From the NCBI GenBank assembly GCA_003554535.1, contig PWGT01000209.1:1-55420 (forward strand): a DNA stretch of 55,420 bases, in the 5' to 3' direction. This document shows positions 18,603 through 28,062 of this stretch, piece after piece. Source of the DNA: Syntrophomonadaceae bacterium. Its GTDB lineage: Bacteria; Bacillota_D; Dethiobacteria; DTU022; PWGO01. The first letter of the stretch is position 1; each line of letters starts with the position of its first letter. The position numbers and the translations under genes were made by a program. Below the pieces are notes generated by a model. That model was not told the origin of the DNA. It worked only from the letters and a program-made list of their open reading frames with translations, and did not search any database.

Positions 18603-21014
18603 TTAGGATTGATTCTTTTGCAAGCTAACTACCGTAACGCCCAGCCCCCCTTCATTGAAATCACCAAGGCGGTAATTTTCTACCAGGCGATGATTTTCCA
18701 ACACTTTGTGAATTCCCCGGCGAAGCTTTCCAGTACCTTTGCCATGAATTATTACTACTTGATTCAACCCATTAAGAACTGCATCATCAAGGTATTTTTC
18801 CAGTTTGCCTACAGCCTCATCAAGAGTAAGCCCCCTCAAATTAATCTCAGGACTTACCTGCTTGTTTCGCTTCCGAAATGAATAATGTACTTTTTGCTCT
18901 TGAGTTTGCTTGCTTTCCTTGCTAGCAGAACTCAGCCTGCGAATATCTTGCAAATTAGTAGATATTTTCATCTCTCCTATCTGTACATATACATCATCTT
19001 TAAAAGAAGGAGCCTTCAATACAATGCCCTCCTGATTGAGGCTTTTTAACCAGACTTTGTCACCTTCACATAATTCATCTCTCTTAACTTCTTCTCCCCT
19101 GGGGTATTCCTCCTCTACTTCCTTCTCAATGCTTCTGGTAAATTCCTGTAACTCCCGCCGAACTTCTTCTGCTTTAGCCACGGGCTTATCTAACTTTTCT
19201 CCTTCTTTTAGAGAAGAAAGTGTTTTATGGATTTCGCCTACCGAGTCATCAGCCTGTTTTTTAGCTTGCTTGATCAAACTACGGGCTTCCTGCTTTGCAC
19301 GGGACACGATCTCTTCCTTTTTCGCCCTTACATCCTCTCGTTCCTTTTCCAGTTCTTTTCTAAGTTCTTCAGCCCGCCTCCGTTCTAATTCTGCAGCATG
19401 TGTATCGCTTTTCAAACGTTTCTGCTCATCTCCCAGGCTTTTAATTATTTTTTCAACCTCTTCATGCCCTTTGGTAAGATAATTTTTTGCCTTCTCCACA
19501 ATTTCATCAGGCAACCCCAGACGCGAAGCTACCTCCAGTGCATTACTACTACCCGGGATGCCCATTATCAAACGGTAAGTGGGACTCAGGGTTTCTACAT
19601 CAAACTCAAGTGACGCATTCTGAACACCTTCTTGCACTTGGGCAAATATTTTTAAATCATTGATATGGGTGGAACTGATAACCACGGAACCTCTATCCCA
19701 TAATTCCATTAGTATGGCCCTGGCCAGGGCAGCGCCTTCTGATGGGTCCGTGCCTGCGCCCAGTTCATCAAGTAAAACCAGTGAGCGTGGCCCTACTTCC
19801 TTTAAAATTTCCATAATATTCACCAGATGCCCCGAAAATGTACTTAAAGACTGCTCCAAACTCTGCTCGTCACCTATATCGGCGCGAACCAGATCAAAAA
19901 CACCTAGCCTCGTTCCAGCTTTGGCCGGCAAATGGAGGCCACTCTGCATCATTATGGAAAGCAATCCCACCGTTTTTAAGGTAACTGTTTTTCCACCGGT
20001 GTTAGGCCCGGTAATTACCAACACCTGATTTTGTTTGCCCAGGGAAATATCAATGGGAACAGCTTCATCCTTTTTTAAGAGAGGATGGCGAGCTCCCCGC
20101 AAATCAATAATAGGCTCTCCCGTAACCTCAGGCTCAGTGCTGTGAAGATGGTAACTCAACTCCCCCTTGGCCAAAATAAAATCAATGAGGCTATAAACCT
20201 CTACATCATTTTCTAAATCTGCCAGGTGAGCACCTATTTTTTCACTCAACTCGTTCAAGATTCTTTCTATTTCCTTATTCTCCAATTGCTTTTGCTGCTG
20301 AAATTTATTTTGCAAATCCACAACCGCAAAAGGTTCCACATATAAGGTAGCCCCACTGGAAGACTGGTCATGGAAAATGCCTGATATTTTGCCACGGTAC
20401 TCCTGCTTGATAGGAATTACATATCTTTCATTGCGAATAGTTACAATGGGTTCTTGGATGTACTTTTGATAAGAAGGGCTTTTTATATAATGATCGAGCT
20501 TTTCCTGGATAGACCGAGCATATCCTTTTTGTTTATCTCTAATTTCTTTCAACTCATTTGAAGCAGTATCAAGTATTTCACCTTCCATCCCCACACATTT
20601 TTGTAGTCGCCGGGCCAGTTCCGGACAACCATCTATTTTTTCTCCATGAGCGACAATACCGGGCGCTGCTTCTTCTATCTGATCATCTTGCAACTTATTT
20701 TTGAGTTTTTGGGCTGCTTGCAAAAATTCCTTTACCCTAAACAATCCCAGAGCCTCAATGACTCCGCCCTTTTGAATTTTTTCCAGGTAGGTCCTTATAT
20801 CGGGCACAGGCTGGACTTTTAAAAAATTTTTCTCCAGTAAATTTCCTGCCTCCGTAGTTTCTTGCAATGTTCTCCTTATGTGAGGCAAATGGTCTGTGGG
20901 ATAAAGTTGTAAAGCCTTTTCTTTACCCATGGGCGTAACTGCAAAATCCGCCAGCTGAGAACGAATATGTTCAAATTCTAATAATCTAATTTCTCTGTCT
21001 TTTATGATCACCAT
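18603..21014 (-). CDS. mutS2: Endonuclease MutS2
   Basis: MutS-family ATPase lacking the mismatch-reading domain. In Bacillota MutS2 has been tied to suppression of recombination and to rescue of collided ribosomes. The 803-residue protein has Walker A GPNTGGKT near 338-345, Walker B LVLLDELGAGTDP, a long coiled coil (about 515-630) and a C-terminal Smr nuclease domain with INLRGLTLDEAV and VIIHGKGTGKLRRGI. The start is ATG 21014 or 21020: the latter overlaps the mpg stop as ATGA but abuts GGAG, while the former is 6 nt away. Last gene of the pheST-zapA-cvpA-mpg-mutS2 run. Confidence 0.95.
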   Translation of the reverse strand: MVIIKDREIRLLEFEHIRSQLADFAVTPMGKEKALQLYPTDHLPHIRRTLQETTEAGNLLEKNFLKVQPVPDIRTYLEKIQKGGVIEALGLFRVKEFLQAAQKLKNKLQDDQIEEAAPGIVAHGEKIDGCPELARRLQKCVGMEGEILDTASNELKEIRDKQKGYARSIQEKLDHYIKSPSYQKYIQEPIVTIRNERYVIPIKQEYRGKISGIFHDQSSSGATLYVEPFAVVDLQNKFQQQKQLENKEIERILNELSEKIGAHLADLENDVEVYSLIDFILAKGELSYHLHSTEPEVTGEPIIDLRGARHPLLKKDEAVPIDISLGKQNQVLVITGPNTGGKTVTLKTVGLLSIMMQSGLHLPAKAGTRLGVFDLVRADIGDEQSLEQSLSTFSGHLVNIMEILKEVGPRSLVLLDELGAGTDPSEGAALARAILMELWDRGSVVISSTHINDLKIFAQVQEGVQNASLEFDVETLSPTYRLIMGIPGSSNALEVASRLGLPDEIVEKAKNYLTKGHEEVEKIIKSLGDEQKRLKSDTHAAELERRRAEELRKELEKEREDVRAKKEEIVSRAKQEARSLIKQAKKQADDSVGEIHKTLSSLKEGEKLDKPVAKAEEVRRELQEFTRSIEKEVEEEYPRGEEVKRDELCEGDKVWLKSLNQEGIVLKAPSFKDDVYVQIGEMKISTNLQDIRRLSSASKESKQTQEQKVHYSFRKRNKQVSPEINLRGLTLDEAVGKLEKYLDDAVLNGLNQVVIIHGKGTGKLRRGIHKVLENHRLVENYRLGDFNEGGLGVTVVSLQKNQS

Positions 21015-21016
21015 TT

Positions 21017-21598
21017 TCATCTCCTGGACACATATTTCTGGTAATTACTTAAATAAAAGCGCAACATTCTATTTTCTGCCACGCTCAAGCCAATTCTTGT
21101 CCTTTCAACTATTTCATCTGAACTCACCGCTATATTATCAGAAATAACATACAAAGGAGATTCTTGCAACGGCACTCCATCTTGATCCCGGGTTATGCCC
21201 ATAACGCGGCACAAATTCCCCGGCCCGCTGGCCAGGCGATGAGAGGGACAAATGGTCTTTCGCCGCTGGTGCATCAATTCTTCGCCTCGCAACGGACAAA
21301 GAGCACGCACCAGCACAGCTTCCCCTCTGCCCTTTTCCCGGGTAACGGCATTAAAACAATGATGAATGCCATAAATTAAATAAACATAGGCTTTTCCCGG
21401 TTCTCCAAACATGGTTTCATTACGAGGAGTTTTTCCCCGGTAGGCATGGCAAGCTGGGTCATCTTGCATATAAGCCTCAGTTTCTACAATAATTCCAGAA
21501 GTAATTCCTTCTGCAGTTTCATGCACCAGAACCTTGCCCAACAATTCTCTGGCCACCACCACCGTATCCCGGGCATAAAAATCAGCCTGTAGAACCAT
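21017..21598 (-). CDS. mpg: DNA-3-methyladenine glycosylase (AAG/MPG family)
   Basis: Excises alkylated purines such as 3-methyladenine to start base-excision repair. The 193-residue protein shows the eukaryote-type AAG fold: ARELLGKVLVHE, then IVETEAYMQDDPACHAYRGK, whose glutamate is the catalytic acid, MFGEPGKAYVYLIYGIHHCFN, and SGPGNLCRVMGI. The length is normal. Its stop overlaps the mutS2 start, so the two repair-related genes are co-translated. Start ATG 21598. Confidence 0.93.
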   Translation of the reverse strand: MVLQADFYARDTVVVARELLGKVLVHETAEGITSGIIVETEAYMQDDPACHAYRGKTPRNETMFGEPGKAYVYLIYGIHHCFNAVTREKGRGEAVLVRALCPLRGEELMHQRRKTICPSHRLASGPGNLCRVMGITRDQDGVPLQESPLYVISDNIAVSSDEIVERTRIGLSVAENRMLRFYLSNYQKYVSRR

Positions 21599-21637
21599 TA
21601 ATCACTTTTCACTCCTGTAACAAACTTGCAGCAGACA

Positions 21638-22225
21638 TCAACTATTTTGCTCCATTACTTCCACATAAAATTCCAGAAAGAATTCGTGGAGAGATGCCAT
21701 CAGACTGGGAAAAACTTGATTAATATAGCCGGCCAGCGCAGAATTATGAAGAGCTTCCCCCAGGTATTCCGGCGGAAGAATCGAAATAATGTTGATCAAA
21801 ATAAATACATATATAAATCCTTTCACAAGGCCCAAAAGAAGGCCACCCAGCATATTCAACTGCCCTATAAGAGGAATGTAGTTTACCAGTTTTAACCGAG
21901 CAGCAATAAAATTAGTAACAAACTGCAATACAATGAATAAGACCACAAATGAAATTAGACTCATAATGGGCTCTACGCCGATTAAATAATCCATACCTTC
22001 CATTGCCAATTCGCCAAGTTGAGCAGCCTCACCGGCTTCCCCACCGTTAAGGTCAATCATCTCTGCCAACCTGGAACCTAACGGCCTGCTCAAATAAAGG
22101 GCAAGTACAAAAGATATGACCAGACCGAGCAAGCTAACCAACTGTTTTAAAAGACCGTTCCTGAAGCCCCTAATCAAACAGAAGGCAAATATGAACAGTA
22201 TAATTATATCCAGCCAGTTAATCAT
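21638..22225 (-). CDS. cvpA: CvpA family membrane protein
   Basis: A 195-residue protein with four hydrophobic segments. INWLDIIILFIFAFCLIRGFRNG is the typical CvpA opening, followed by VSLLGLVISFVLALYLSRPLG. The family is named for colicin V production, but its Firmicutes role is unclear (linked to cell division or envelope). The start is the third codon of GTG-ATG-ATG, 5 nt from GGGAG. Its coding start overlaps the end of zapA by 8 nt, and zapA-cvpA-mutS2 adjacency is a conserved Firmicutes pattern. Confidence 0.85.
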   Translation of the reverse strand: MINWLDIIILFIFAFCLIRGFRNGLLKQLVSLLGLVISFVLALYLSRPLGSRLAEMIDLNGGEAGEAAQLGELAMEGMDYLIGVEPIMSLISFVVLFIVLQFVTNFIAARLKLVNYIPLIGQLNMLGGLLLGLVKGFIYVFILINIISILPPEYLGEALHNSALAGYINQVFPSLMASLHEFFLEFYVEVMEQNS

Positions 22226-22535
22226 CATCACTCCCTATTTCTTCTTCTGTTTCTTCCGTATTCCCGCCTTCATCCTGATGAAATTGCAACTGCTGCAAAT
22301 AGCCCTTGCGGCGAACCTCTTCTCTTAATCTCAACACTTCATCAGCCAGGTTAATAGAACTTAAAACTGCAATCTTATGCATGCTCATTTGGGGATATTT
22401 CTCAGCTAATTCTCTCATTACCTGGTCCACATACTCCCCTACTTCCTGTAAATATTGAGTTGAAGACTCCCCCTTAACAACATATTCATCCCCCAGAATA
22501 TTTACAGTAACTCTTTTCTTTTGCTCTTCATCCAA
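22218..22535 (-). CDS. zapA: Cell division protein ZapA
   Basis: A small protein that cross-links FtsZ protofilaments at the division ring. KKRVTVNILGDEYVVKGE is the ZapA head domain, and the MHKIAVLSSINLADEVLRLR helix leads to a C-terminal coiled coil ending in an acidic tail. I take TTG 22535, with AGGTGA about 5 nt upstream, over GTG 22544, which overlaps that ribosome site; the difference is three residues. It lies between pheT (74 nt upstream) and cvpA (8-nt overlap). Confidence 0.87.
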   Translation of the reverse strand: MDEEQKKRVTVNILGDEYVVKGESSTQYLQEVGEYVDQVMRELAEKYPQMSMHKIAVLSSINLADEVLRLREEVRRKGYLQQLQFHQDEGGNTEETEEEIGSDDD

Positions 22536-22618
22536 AACAATCACCTAATTTCAGCCTTGATAAACTATATTTCGGCAACACCCTTCATATTCCTGCCCAA
22601 AGTTAAAATTGGTAACCT

Positions 22619-25048
22619 TTATTGTTTGCGCAGGGTAACACCCAGCTGATTATATAGTTCCTCTTCAATTGCCTGGTGGACTTCGTTAACCTCCTCATCA
22701 GTTAAGGTCTTTTTCAGGGAACGATATACTATGGAAAATGCCAAACTTCGGTATCCCAAAGGTATTGGCTTTCCGGAATAAACATCGAACAGGTAAATAC
22801 TTTCTACCAAATCGCTTCCTGCCTGGCGGATACAATTTTCTACCTGGCGGGATGTAACCTCTTCCGGAACTATAACCGCAAGATCCCGTAAAGATGCAGG
22901 ATATTTGGGCAAGGGGCGAAACTCCTTGAACAAGCGGGCTTGATTAATTACTTCTTCCACATCTATTTCAGCCAAAACAACTTTCTGCTTGAAACCATAA
23001 TCTTTGGCTACTTCCGGATGAAGGGTCCCCATATAACCAATCTCTTTATCACCCAAATATACGGCTGCACATTGATAGGGATGCAAGAATGGCTTTTCGG
23101 TCTTTACAAAAGAAAGGTTTTCTTCCGTCAGGTCCTCTACCATTCCTTCCAAAGCACCCTTTAAATAGAAAAAGTCCACTTCCTGGGCAGGAATATTCCA
23201 GCTTACGGTGGGAATTTTTCCTGTGCCAGCCATGCTCAATACCTGCTTTTCTTCAGGCAACTCTTCTACTGGAATTTGTCTTGGCAAAAAGGCAGACCCC
23301 AACTCAAAAAGCAATTGGGAATTCATCCGGTAATGAAAATTATATTTTATCACTTCCAGTATTCCCGGAATCAATGTAGTCCGCATTATCCCCTGCTCTT
23401 CGCTAATTGGGTTCTGCACCGGAACCCACTTGCGCAATGGGTCATCTTCAGAAAGCCGTAATTTATCCAGCAAACGATGGTTTATGAAAGAATAAGTAAT
23501 AATCTCATAAAAGCCGGATGAAAGCATAAAATTGCGCATAGCTTCAAAAGCTCTTTTGTGGTCAGGCTCCCGGCTGGGTATTAAACTCCCGCCTGGCAAA
23601 ACAGCGGGTATATTATCATATCCATACAGGCGGGCTACTTCTTCCACCACATCTTCTTCAATATGGACATCAGCCCTTCTGGTAGGGACAGTAACCTTTA
23701 TTGCACCCTGATCTTTTTCAGCTTCCACCCCAAAACCAAGCTTCTGGAGTATGGATAGTATTTCAGCAGCAGGTATCTCGATACCTAGTATATTTTTAAC
23801 CTTTTGCGGAGTAATTTCAATTTCCACCGGATGCACAGGACGAGGGTAATTATCGACTACCCCTTTCAATACTTCTCCACCTTCGAGCTCGGCCATCAAC
23901 CGCGAAGCCCTGTTTTGCGCAGAAAGAACTCCTTCCGGGGCCACTCCCTTTTCAAAACGCTGCGAAGCTTCCGATATGAGCGCTGTTGACCGGGCTGTCC
24001 GTCGTATACTCACCGGATCAAAAAACGCTGATTCCAGCAATACTTCATCCGTATTCTCGCTTATTTCAGTATTTTTACCTCCCATAACACCTGCCAAGGC
24101 AATAGGTGAATTAGGATCAGCTATAACCAGGTTGTCAGGAGTCAGTCTTCTTTCCACATCGTCAATTGTAGTAAGCTTCTCTCCTTCTTGGGCGCGGCGC
24201 ACAATGATGGAACCATCATTGATCAATTTATAATCAAAAGCGTGCAAAGGTTGTCCATATTCCCACATGACATAATTAGTTATGTCCACAATACTATTGA
24301 TAGGCCTGATACCAGCCTTTAACAATCTCATTTGCATCCATACTGGAGCATTCCTGACTTTCACTCCCCGGATCACCCGGGCAGTATAACGCCGGCAAAG
24401 GTCCTCATCCCGGATTTGGACAGAAGTATACTTGTTAGTTTCTTCAGCAGTTTCCGGAGGTATTTCGGAAGGAGGTTGAACCTCTAACTCAAATATGGCA
24501 GCCAGCTCATTAGCAACCCCAACCAAGCCCAGGCAATCAGCCCGATTGGGAGTCAAGCTCAACTCTATTATCTTATCGTCAATTCCCCAGTGCTTAACCA
24601 GATCTGTCCCGGGTTTGATATCTTCTCGCAAAACCATGATGCCTTCTTCTTCTTGAACCAGTTCTAACCCCAGTTCCGTGGCAGAACAAATCATTCCATG
24701 GGAAGTAACTCCATCAAATTCAAGTTCCGTGATCTTTTTATTCCCGGGCAACACACTGCCGGGTATAACGACGGGAACTATCTGACCAACTTCTACATTT
24801 GAAGCTCCGCATATCACTTGGCGTAAGGCAGTATCACCGGTATCCACCGAAACCACCGAGATATCTTCCCTTTCCGGATGCTTTTCAATCCCCTGGACAA
24901 TACCGGCAAAAAGACCCTGAATACCCGGGTTAAAATCTTCCACAGATTCTACTTCTACTCCTGCCATGGTCATTTTTTCCGCAATTTCCTCTGCAGTTGC
25001 TTCCAAGTCAGGTAAATAATCCTTTAGCCATAGGTATGGTACTAGCAT
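22619..25048 (-). CDS. pheT: Phenylalanine-tRNA ligase beta subunit
   Basis: Large subunit of the alpha2-beta2 PheRS. The 809-residue protein has the N-terminal tRNA-binding (OB) domain (about 40-150, VEKHPEREDISVVSVDTG-like region), the B3/B4 editing domain (LHAFDYKLI region near 265), B5 (about 405-475), the catalytic-core-like domain, and a C-terminal FDX-ACB anticodon-binding domain (KYPASLRDLAVIVPEEV near 715). Start ATG 25048 has GGAGGAG upstream. It follows pheS by 133 nt on the same strand, the standard order. Confidence 0.96.
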   Translation of the reverse strand: MLVPYLWLKDYLPDLEATAEEIAEKMTMAGVEVESVEDFNPGIQGLFAGIVQGIEKHPEREDISVVSVDTGDTALRQVICGASNVEVGQIVPVVIPGSVLPGNKKITELEFDGVTSHGMICSATELGLELVQEEEGIMVLREDIKPGTDLVKHWGIDDKIIELSLTPNRADCLGLVGVANELAAIFELEVQPPSEIPPETAEETNKYTSVQIRDEDLCRRYTARVIRGVKVRNAPVWMQMRLLKAGIRPINSIVDITNYVMWEYGQPLHAFDYKLINDGSIIVRRAQEGEKLTTIDDVERRLTPDNLVIADPNSPIALAGVMGGKNTEISENTDEVLLESAFFDPVSIRRTARSTALISEASQRFEKGVAPEGVLSAQNRASRLMAELEGGEVLKGVVDNYPRPVHPVEIEITPQKVKNILGIEIPAAEILSILQKLGFGVEAEKDQGAIKVTVPTRRADVHIEEDVVEEVARLYGYDNIPAVLPGGSLIPSREPDHKRAFEAMRNFMLSSGFYEIITYSFINHRLLDKLRLSEDDPLRKWVPVQNPISEEQGIMRTTLIPGILEVIKYNFHYRMNSQLLFELGSAFLPRQIPVEELPEEKQVLSMAGTGKIPTVSWNIPAQEVDFFYLKGALEGMVEDLTEENLSFVKTEKPFLHPYQCAAVYLGDKEIGYMGTLHPEVAKDYGFKQKVVLAEIDVEEVINQARLFKEFRPLPKYPASLRDLAVIVPEEVTSRQVENCIRQAGSDLVESIYLFDVYSGKPIPLGYRSLAFSIVYRSLKKTLTDEEVNEVHQAIEEELYNQLGVTLRKQ

Positions 25049-25181
25049 GATGCTCCTCCTTCTATAACCGTGTTTATATCTTTAACCACCCAGGTTTCAA
25101 CTTTATTGCCTGCTTTATTTAAACTTTTATCCTGAGTAGTTATGAATTGCAAATATTATAACTACACTTAGCCTTACTTAA

Positions 25182-26207
25182 CTAAAACTGGCTCAGCATT
25201 CTTAAATCGTTGTCATAGAACAACCTGATATCGTCCAGGCCGTATTTGAGCATGGCAATCCGTTCTATGCCCATTCCAAAAGCAAACCCAGTAACCTCAC
25301 TGGGATCATAACCGGAAACCTGCAAAACATTAGGATGAACCATGCCTGCTCCCAGCACTTCCAACCATCCCGTATGTTCACAAGTGCGGCATCCCTCTCC
25401 TTCGCAAATCACACAAGAAATGTCCACCTCAGCACTGGGTTCCGTAAAAGGGAAGAAACTAGGACGCAAGCGAATCTTTTGATGTTCCCCAAACATTTCC
25501 CGAGCAAAAACCAATAAAGTTCCTTTCAAGTGAGAAAATGAAATATCCTTGTCCACTGCCAACCCTTCTATTTGATGAAACATAGGAGAGTGAGTAGCAT
25601 CGTCATCACGCCGGAAGACCTTTCCCGGAGCCACAATTCGGACAGGTAGTTCGGGGCTCTGCTGTTCCATAACCCGTACCTGGACAGGTGAAGTGTGTGG
25701 CCGTAAAAGTATCTGATTGGTAATATAAAATGAGTCTTGCATATCGCGGGCAGGATGATCAGCAGGAATATTCAAAGCCTCGAAACTATAATAATCTAGC
25801 TCCACCTCCGGCCCTTCTGCCACTTGGAACCCCATACCAATAAAAATTTCCTTGAGTTCATCAAGAATGGCATTAACCGGATGTTTTTTACCCATTTCAA
25901 TAGGCTTGCCGGGCAAAGTAACATCTATTTTTTCCTGTTCCCACTTTTCCTTTTGAGTGACCTCCTCAAGTTCTTTTTGTTTTTTTTCGATGAGATCCTC
26001 CAGCCTGTCCTTAAGTTCATTAGCCTTCTGCCCAATCACCGGTCTCATATCTTCAGGTTGATCCTTCATACTTCTCAATATGGAGGTTATTTCACCTTTT
26101 TTGCCCAAATAGCGCACTTTTAAATCTTCCAGTACTTTCAAGTCAGAAGCAGATTGAATCGCCTCTTTTGCATAATTTTCCAGCTCTTCGATTTTTTCAA
26201 GCATCAT
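25182..26207 (-). CDS. pheS: Phenylalanine-tRNA ligase alpha subunit
   Basis: Catalytic subunit of PheRS, which attaches Phe to tRNA-Phe. The 341-residue protein has the N-terminal coiled coil (residues 1-90), the class II motif 1 region ([19 protein letters not shown]), motif 2 ([23 protein letters not shown]) and motif 3 ([17 protein letters not shown]). ATG 26207 has GGGGAGG 5 nt upstream. It is preceded by a 430-nt leader with its own promoter, a large hairpin and an intrinsic terminator, so expression is probably controlled by attenuation. Confidence 0.96.
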   Translation of the reverse strand: MMLEKIEELENYAKEAIQSASDLKVLEDLKVRYLGKKGEITSILRSMKDQPEDMRPVIGQKANELKDRLEDLIEKKQKELEEVTQKEKWEQEKIDVTLPGKPIEMGKKHPVNAILDELKEIFIGMGFQVAEGPEVELDYYSFEALNIPADHPARDMQDSFYITNQILLRPHTSPVQVRVMEQQSPELPVRIVAPGKVFRRDDDATHSPMFHQIEGLAVDKDISFSHLKGTLLVFAREMFGEHQKIRLRPSFFPFTEPSAEVDISCVICEGEGCRTCEHTGWLEVLGAGMVHPNVLQVSGYDPSEVTGFAFGMGIERIAMLKYGLDDIRLFYDNDLRMLSQF

Positions 26208-26243
26208 TACTTCCTCCCCGCCTGATTATCTTTATCTTTAAAG

Positions 26244-26271
26244 TAAAAAACCTTCGCTTAATGAGCGAAAG
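26244..26271 (-). terminator. Attenuator terminator upstream of pheS
   Basis: On the minus strand CTTTCGCT and AGCGAAGG form an 8-bp stem around a short loop, followed at once by TTTTTT, 37 nt before the pheS start. An upstream segment AGCTGAAAG (26306-26298) is complementary to the first arm, allowing an alternative antiterminator pairing. Confidence 0.75.
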
Positions 26272-26530
26272 CTAAAACCACACACTCACACATAACACTT
26301 TCAGCTATAGCACACCCGCCTGATCAACACAGGGGTATCCACCGGGAATAACCCCCAAAATAAAATTACCGGTTTATCCATGGCTTTATCCCTACTTAAT
26401 TCGCCATCAGGTGCTTATACATTAAGTAGGCTGCAATGGAACCGGTATTTTCGAATATCATCCAAAACAGGTCAGCGGGTAGCAAAGCTAGCCACTTCCT
26501 TTCAACTATTTAATCACCCGAGTATTTCAA
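26272..26530 (-). promoter_or_regulatory. Structured leader RNA of pheST (attenuation leader of unassigned type)
   Basis: This non-coding stretch follows the promoter and precedes the terminator. Its centre is a three-part hairpin (26446-26368): ACCGGTT with AACCGGT, CCAT with ATGG, and CCTACTTAAT with ATTAAGTAGG, separated by asymmetric internal loops. Smaller stems (CCACTT/AAGTGG near the 5' end) precede it. Firmicutes pheST operons usually carry a T-box here, but I cannot find the conserved T-box core; the nearest string, GGTGGATACC (26343-26334), has an extra base and is about 60 nt from the terminator. It could be a divergent T-box or another RNA sensor. Confidence 0.55.
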
Positions 26531-26534
26531 GTGG

Positions 26535-26564
26535 ATTATACCATAATCGTAACTTTAAAAGCAA
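26535..26564 (-). promoter_or_regulatory. Sigma-A promoter of pheST
   Basis: On the minus strand TTGCTT (26564-26559), an 18-nt spacer and a perfect TATAAT (26540-26535). It opens the leader that precedes pheS. Confidence 0.75.
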
Positions 26565-26635
26565 CCAGCTCTACCAACTAACACTCAGCCCGCTCACTAA
26601 GTTTGCAAGCTGGCGTTATGCTAAATTATTATCTA

Positions 26636-27439
26636 TTATTTAGTGTAATATTCTCTCTGCTTGGCAGCTTCAAAAACAATTATCCCCGCTGCTACTCCGG
26701 CATTTAAAGATTCAACTCCCTTCATTAGGGGGATACGAATCCAATTATAGTTCATCTCTTGCAACTCCTTAGAGATACCTTTATTCTCATTACCAATGAG
26801 GATAACTGCAGGCTTTCTGAAATCAGCTTCAAAATAATATTGAGGGGCATCTGCATCAGCTGCAAAAAGGGATATATTATTAGCTTTAACTCCATGGCTA
26901 AACTCTTTGAGATCGTCGATGGGAATAACTTTTATATTAAATAGAATTCCTGCCGTTGAGCGCAGAACCTTTGGATTGGAGTATCTTACTGTGCCCGGAG
27001 TGTAAAAAACAGCATCACATCCGGCTCCTGCCGCTGACCGAATGATGGTTCCCATATTACCGGGATCCTGTATTTGATCTACCAGTACTGCAAGCAATCC
27101 CGGTGATTCAAGCACTTCCTTGTAATCATAATAAGGATAGGAAGCTATAGCCATTATTCCCTGGGGAGTTTTCGTCTCGGCCATTTTTTTTAGCAGCCCT
27201 TCGGTAATGGCTATTTTCTTTGCACCAGATGGTAATAAATCCATTAGTTTCATCAACTTATCATCGTCAATTAACTCGGGAACATAAAAAAAGTCCTCAA
27301 TCTGAATCCCGCTGTTCAAAGCTTCTTCTACCAGTCGGGCCCCTTCCAGGGGGAGCAACCTATCATCTTCCAGGTTGCCCTTCAGTAATTTGAGGTACTT
27401 TTTTATAGATTGATTACGTTCGCTGGATACTATTTTCAT
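26636..27439 (-). CDS. TrmH/SpoU family RNA 2'-O-methyltransferase
   Basis: SAM-dependent RNA ribose methyltransferase with the trefoil-knot SPOUT fold. The 267-residue protein has an N-terminal substrate-binding domain (residues 1-100) and the three SpoU motifs: DQIQDPGNMGTIIRSAAGAG, VILIGNENKGIS and IRIPLMKGVESLNAGVAAGI. The target (23S rRNA or tRNA position) is not readable. It lies 11 nt after rplT and is the last gene of the infC transcript; an rRNA-modifying role would suit that setting. Start ATG 27439. Confidence 0.9.
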   Translation of the reverse strand: MKIVSSERNQSIKKYLKLLKGNLEDDRLLPLEGARLVEEALNSGIQIEDFFYVPELIDDDKLMKLMDLLPSGAKKIAITEGLLKKMAETKTPQGIMAIASYPYYDYKEVLESPGLLAVLVDQIQDPGNMGTIIRSAAGAGCDAVFYTPGTVRYSNPKVLRSTAGILFNIKVIPIDDLKEFSHGVKANNISLFAADADAPQYYFEADFRKPAVILIGNENKGISKELQEMNYNWIRIPLMKGVESLNAGVAAGIIVFEAAKQREYYTK

Positions 27440-27450
27440 GATCCCGTACT

Positions 27451-27804
27451 TTAAATATGCTCCTTAGCCACATTGACAAGGCGGCTAAAGCCTTCCCGAT
27501 CTCTTACGGCCAAATCTGCCAGCATTTTCCGGTTTACTTCAACTCCGGCTTTTTTAAGACCGTTCATTAGTTGGCTGTACGACATGCCATTTTCACGAGC
27601 TGCAGCATTAATACGGGTAATCCACAACTTACGGAAGTCCCTCTTCCGCTGTTTGCGGTCACGATATGCATATTGCATTGAACGCATAACCTGCTGATTA
27701 GCCATGCGGTATAGTTTACTTTTAGCTCCATAATATCCTTTGGCTAATTTTAGTATCTTTTTACGCCTCTTTTTGGCTACATTACCTCTTTTTACGCGTG
27801 GCAT
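27451..27804 (-). CDS. rplT: 50S ribosomal protein L20
   Basis: A 117-residue large-subunit protein essential for early 50S assembly, and in Bacillus and E. coli also the repressor of its own operon. The start [20 protein letters not shown] and the block [20 protein letters not shown] are diagnostic. ATG 27804 lies 9 nt from GGAGG; the ATG two codons earlier is too close to it. Third gene of infC-rpmI-rplT. Confidence 0.97.
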   Translation of the reverse strand: MPRVKRGNVAKKRRKKILKLAKGYYGAKSKLYRMANQQVMRSMQYAYRDRKQRKRDFRKLWITRINAAARENGMSYSQLMNGLKKAGVEVNRKMLADLAVRDREGFSRLVNVAKEHI

Positions 27805-27849
27805 TTTCATTACCTCCTTCTGGAAAATTAATAATCATAAATGCCTTTA

Positions 27850-28047
27850 TTAGACATAAGGAAGAATTTTGTCTACCCGTTTATAATCAGACTTGCTTAC
27901 CGTGGTAGGCTGGCGCAGACGGCGTTTTCTTCTAACGCTTTTCTTCTCCAGAAGGTGACTCTTGTATGCGCTAAACCTCTTGAATTTCCCTTTGCCGGTT
28001 TTTTTGAACCTTTTGGCTGCTCCCCGGTGAGTTTTCATCTTGGGCAC
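27850..28047 (-). CDS. rpmI: 50S ribosomal protein L35
   Basis: A 65-residue basic protein of the large subunit. [20 protein letters not shown] is the L35 signature and [20 protein letters not shown] closes it. GTG start at 28047 with GGAGG upstream. It lies 15 nt after infC. Confidence 0.97.
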   Translation of the reverse strand: MPKMKTHRGAAKRFKKTGKGKFKRFSAYKSHLLEKKSVRRKRRLRQPTTVSKSDYKRVDKILPYV

Positions 28048-28062
28048 TTTTACAACCTCCTT

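Noticed and set aside
19036..19482. 148-codon plus-strand ORF
   Set aside because: It is antisense to the coiled-coil part of mutS2, with low-complexity Ser/Leu content; a shadow frame.
26334..26343. T-box core before pheS
   Set aside because: GGTGGATACC has an extra base, lacks the flanking consensus and is about 60 nt from the terminator.
26395..26466. Short leader peptide ORF (21 codons) before pheS
   Set aside because: It has no ribosome site and only one Phe codon, so it does not resemble a classical leader peptide.
26380..26643. 87-codon plus-strand ORF over the pheS leader
   Set aside because: It lies opposite the promoter and hairpins and shows no protein family.
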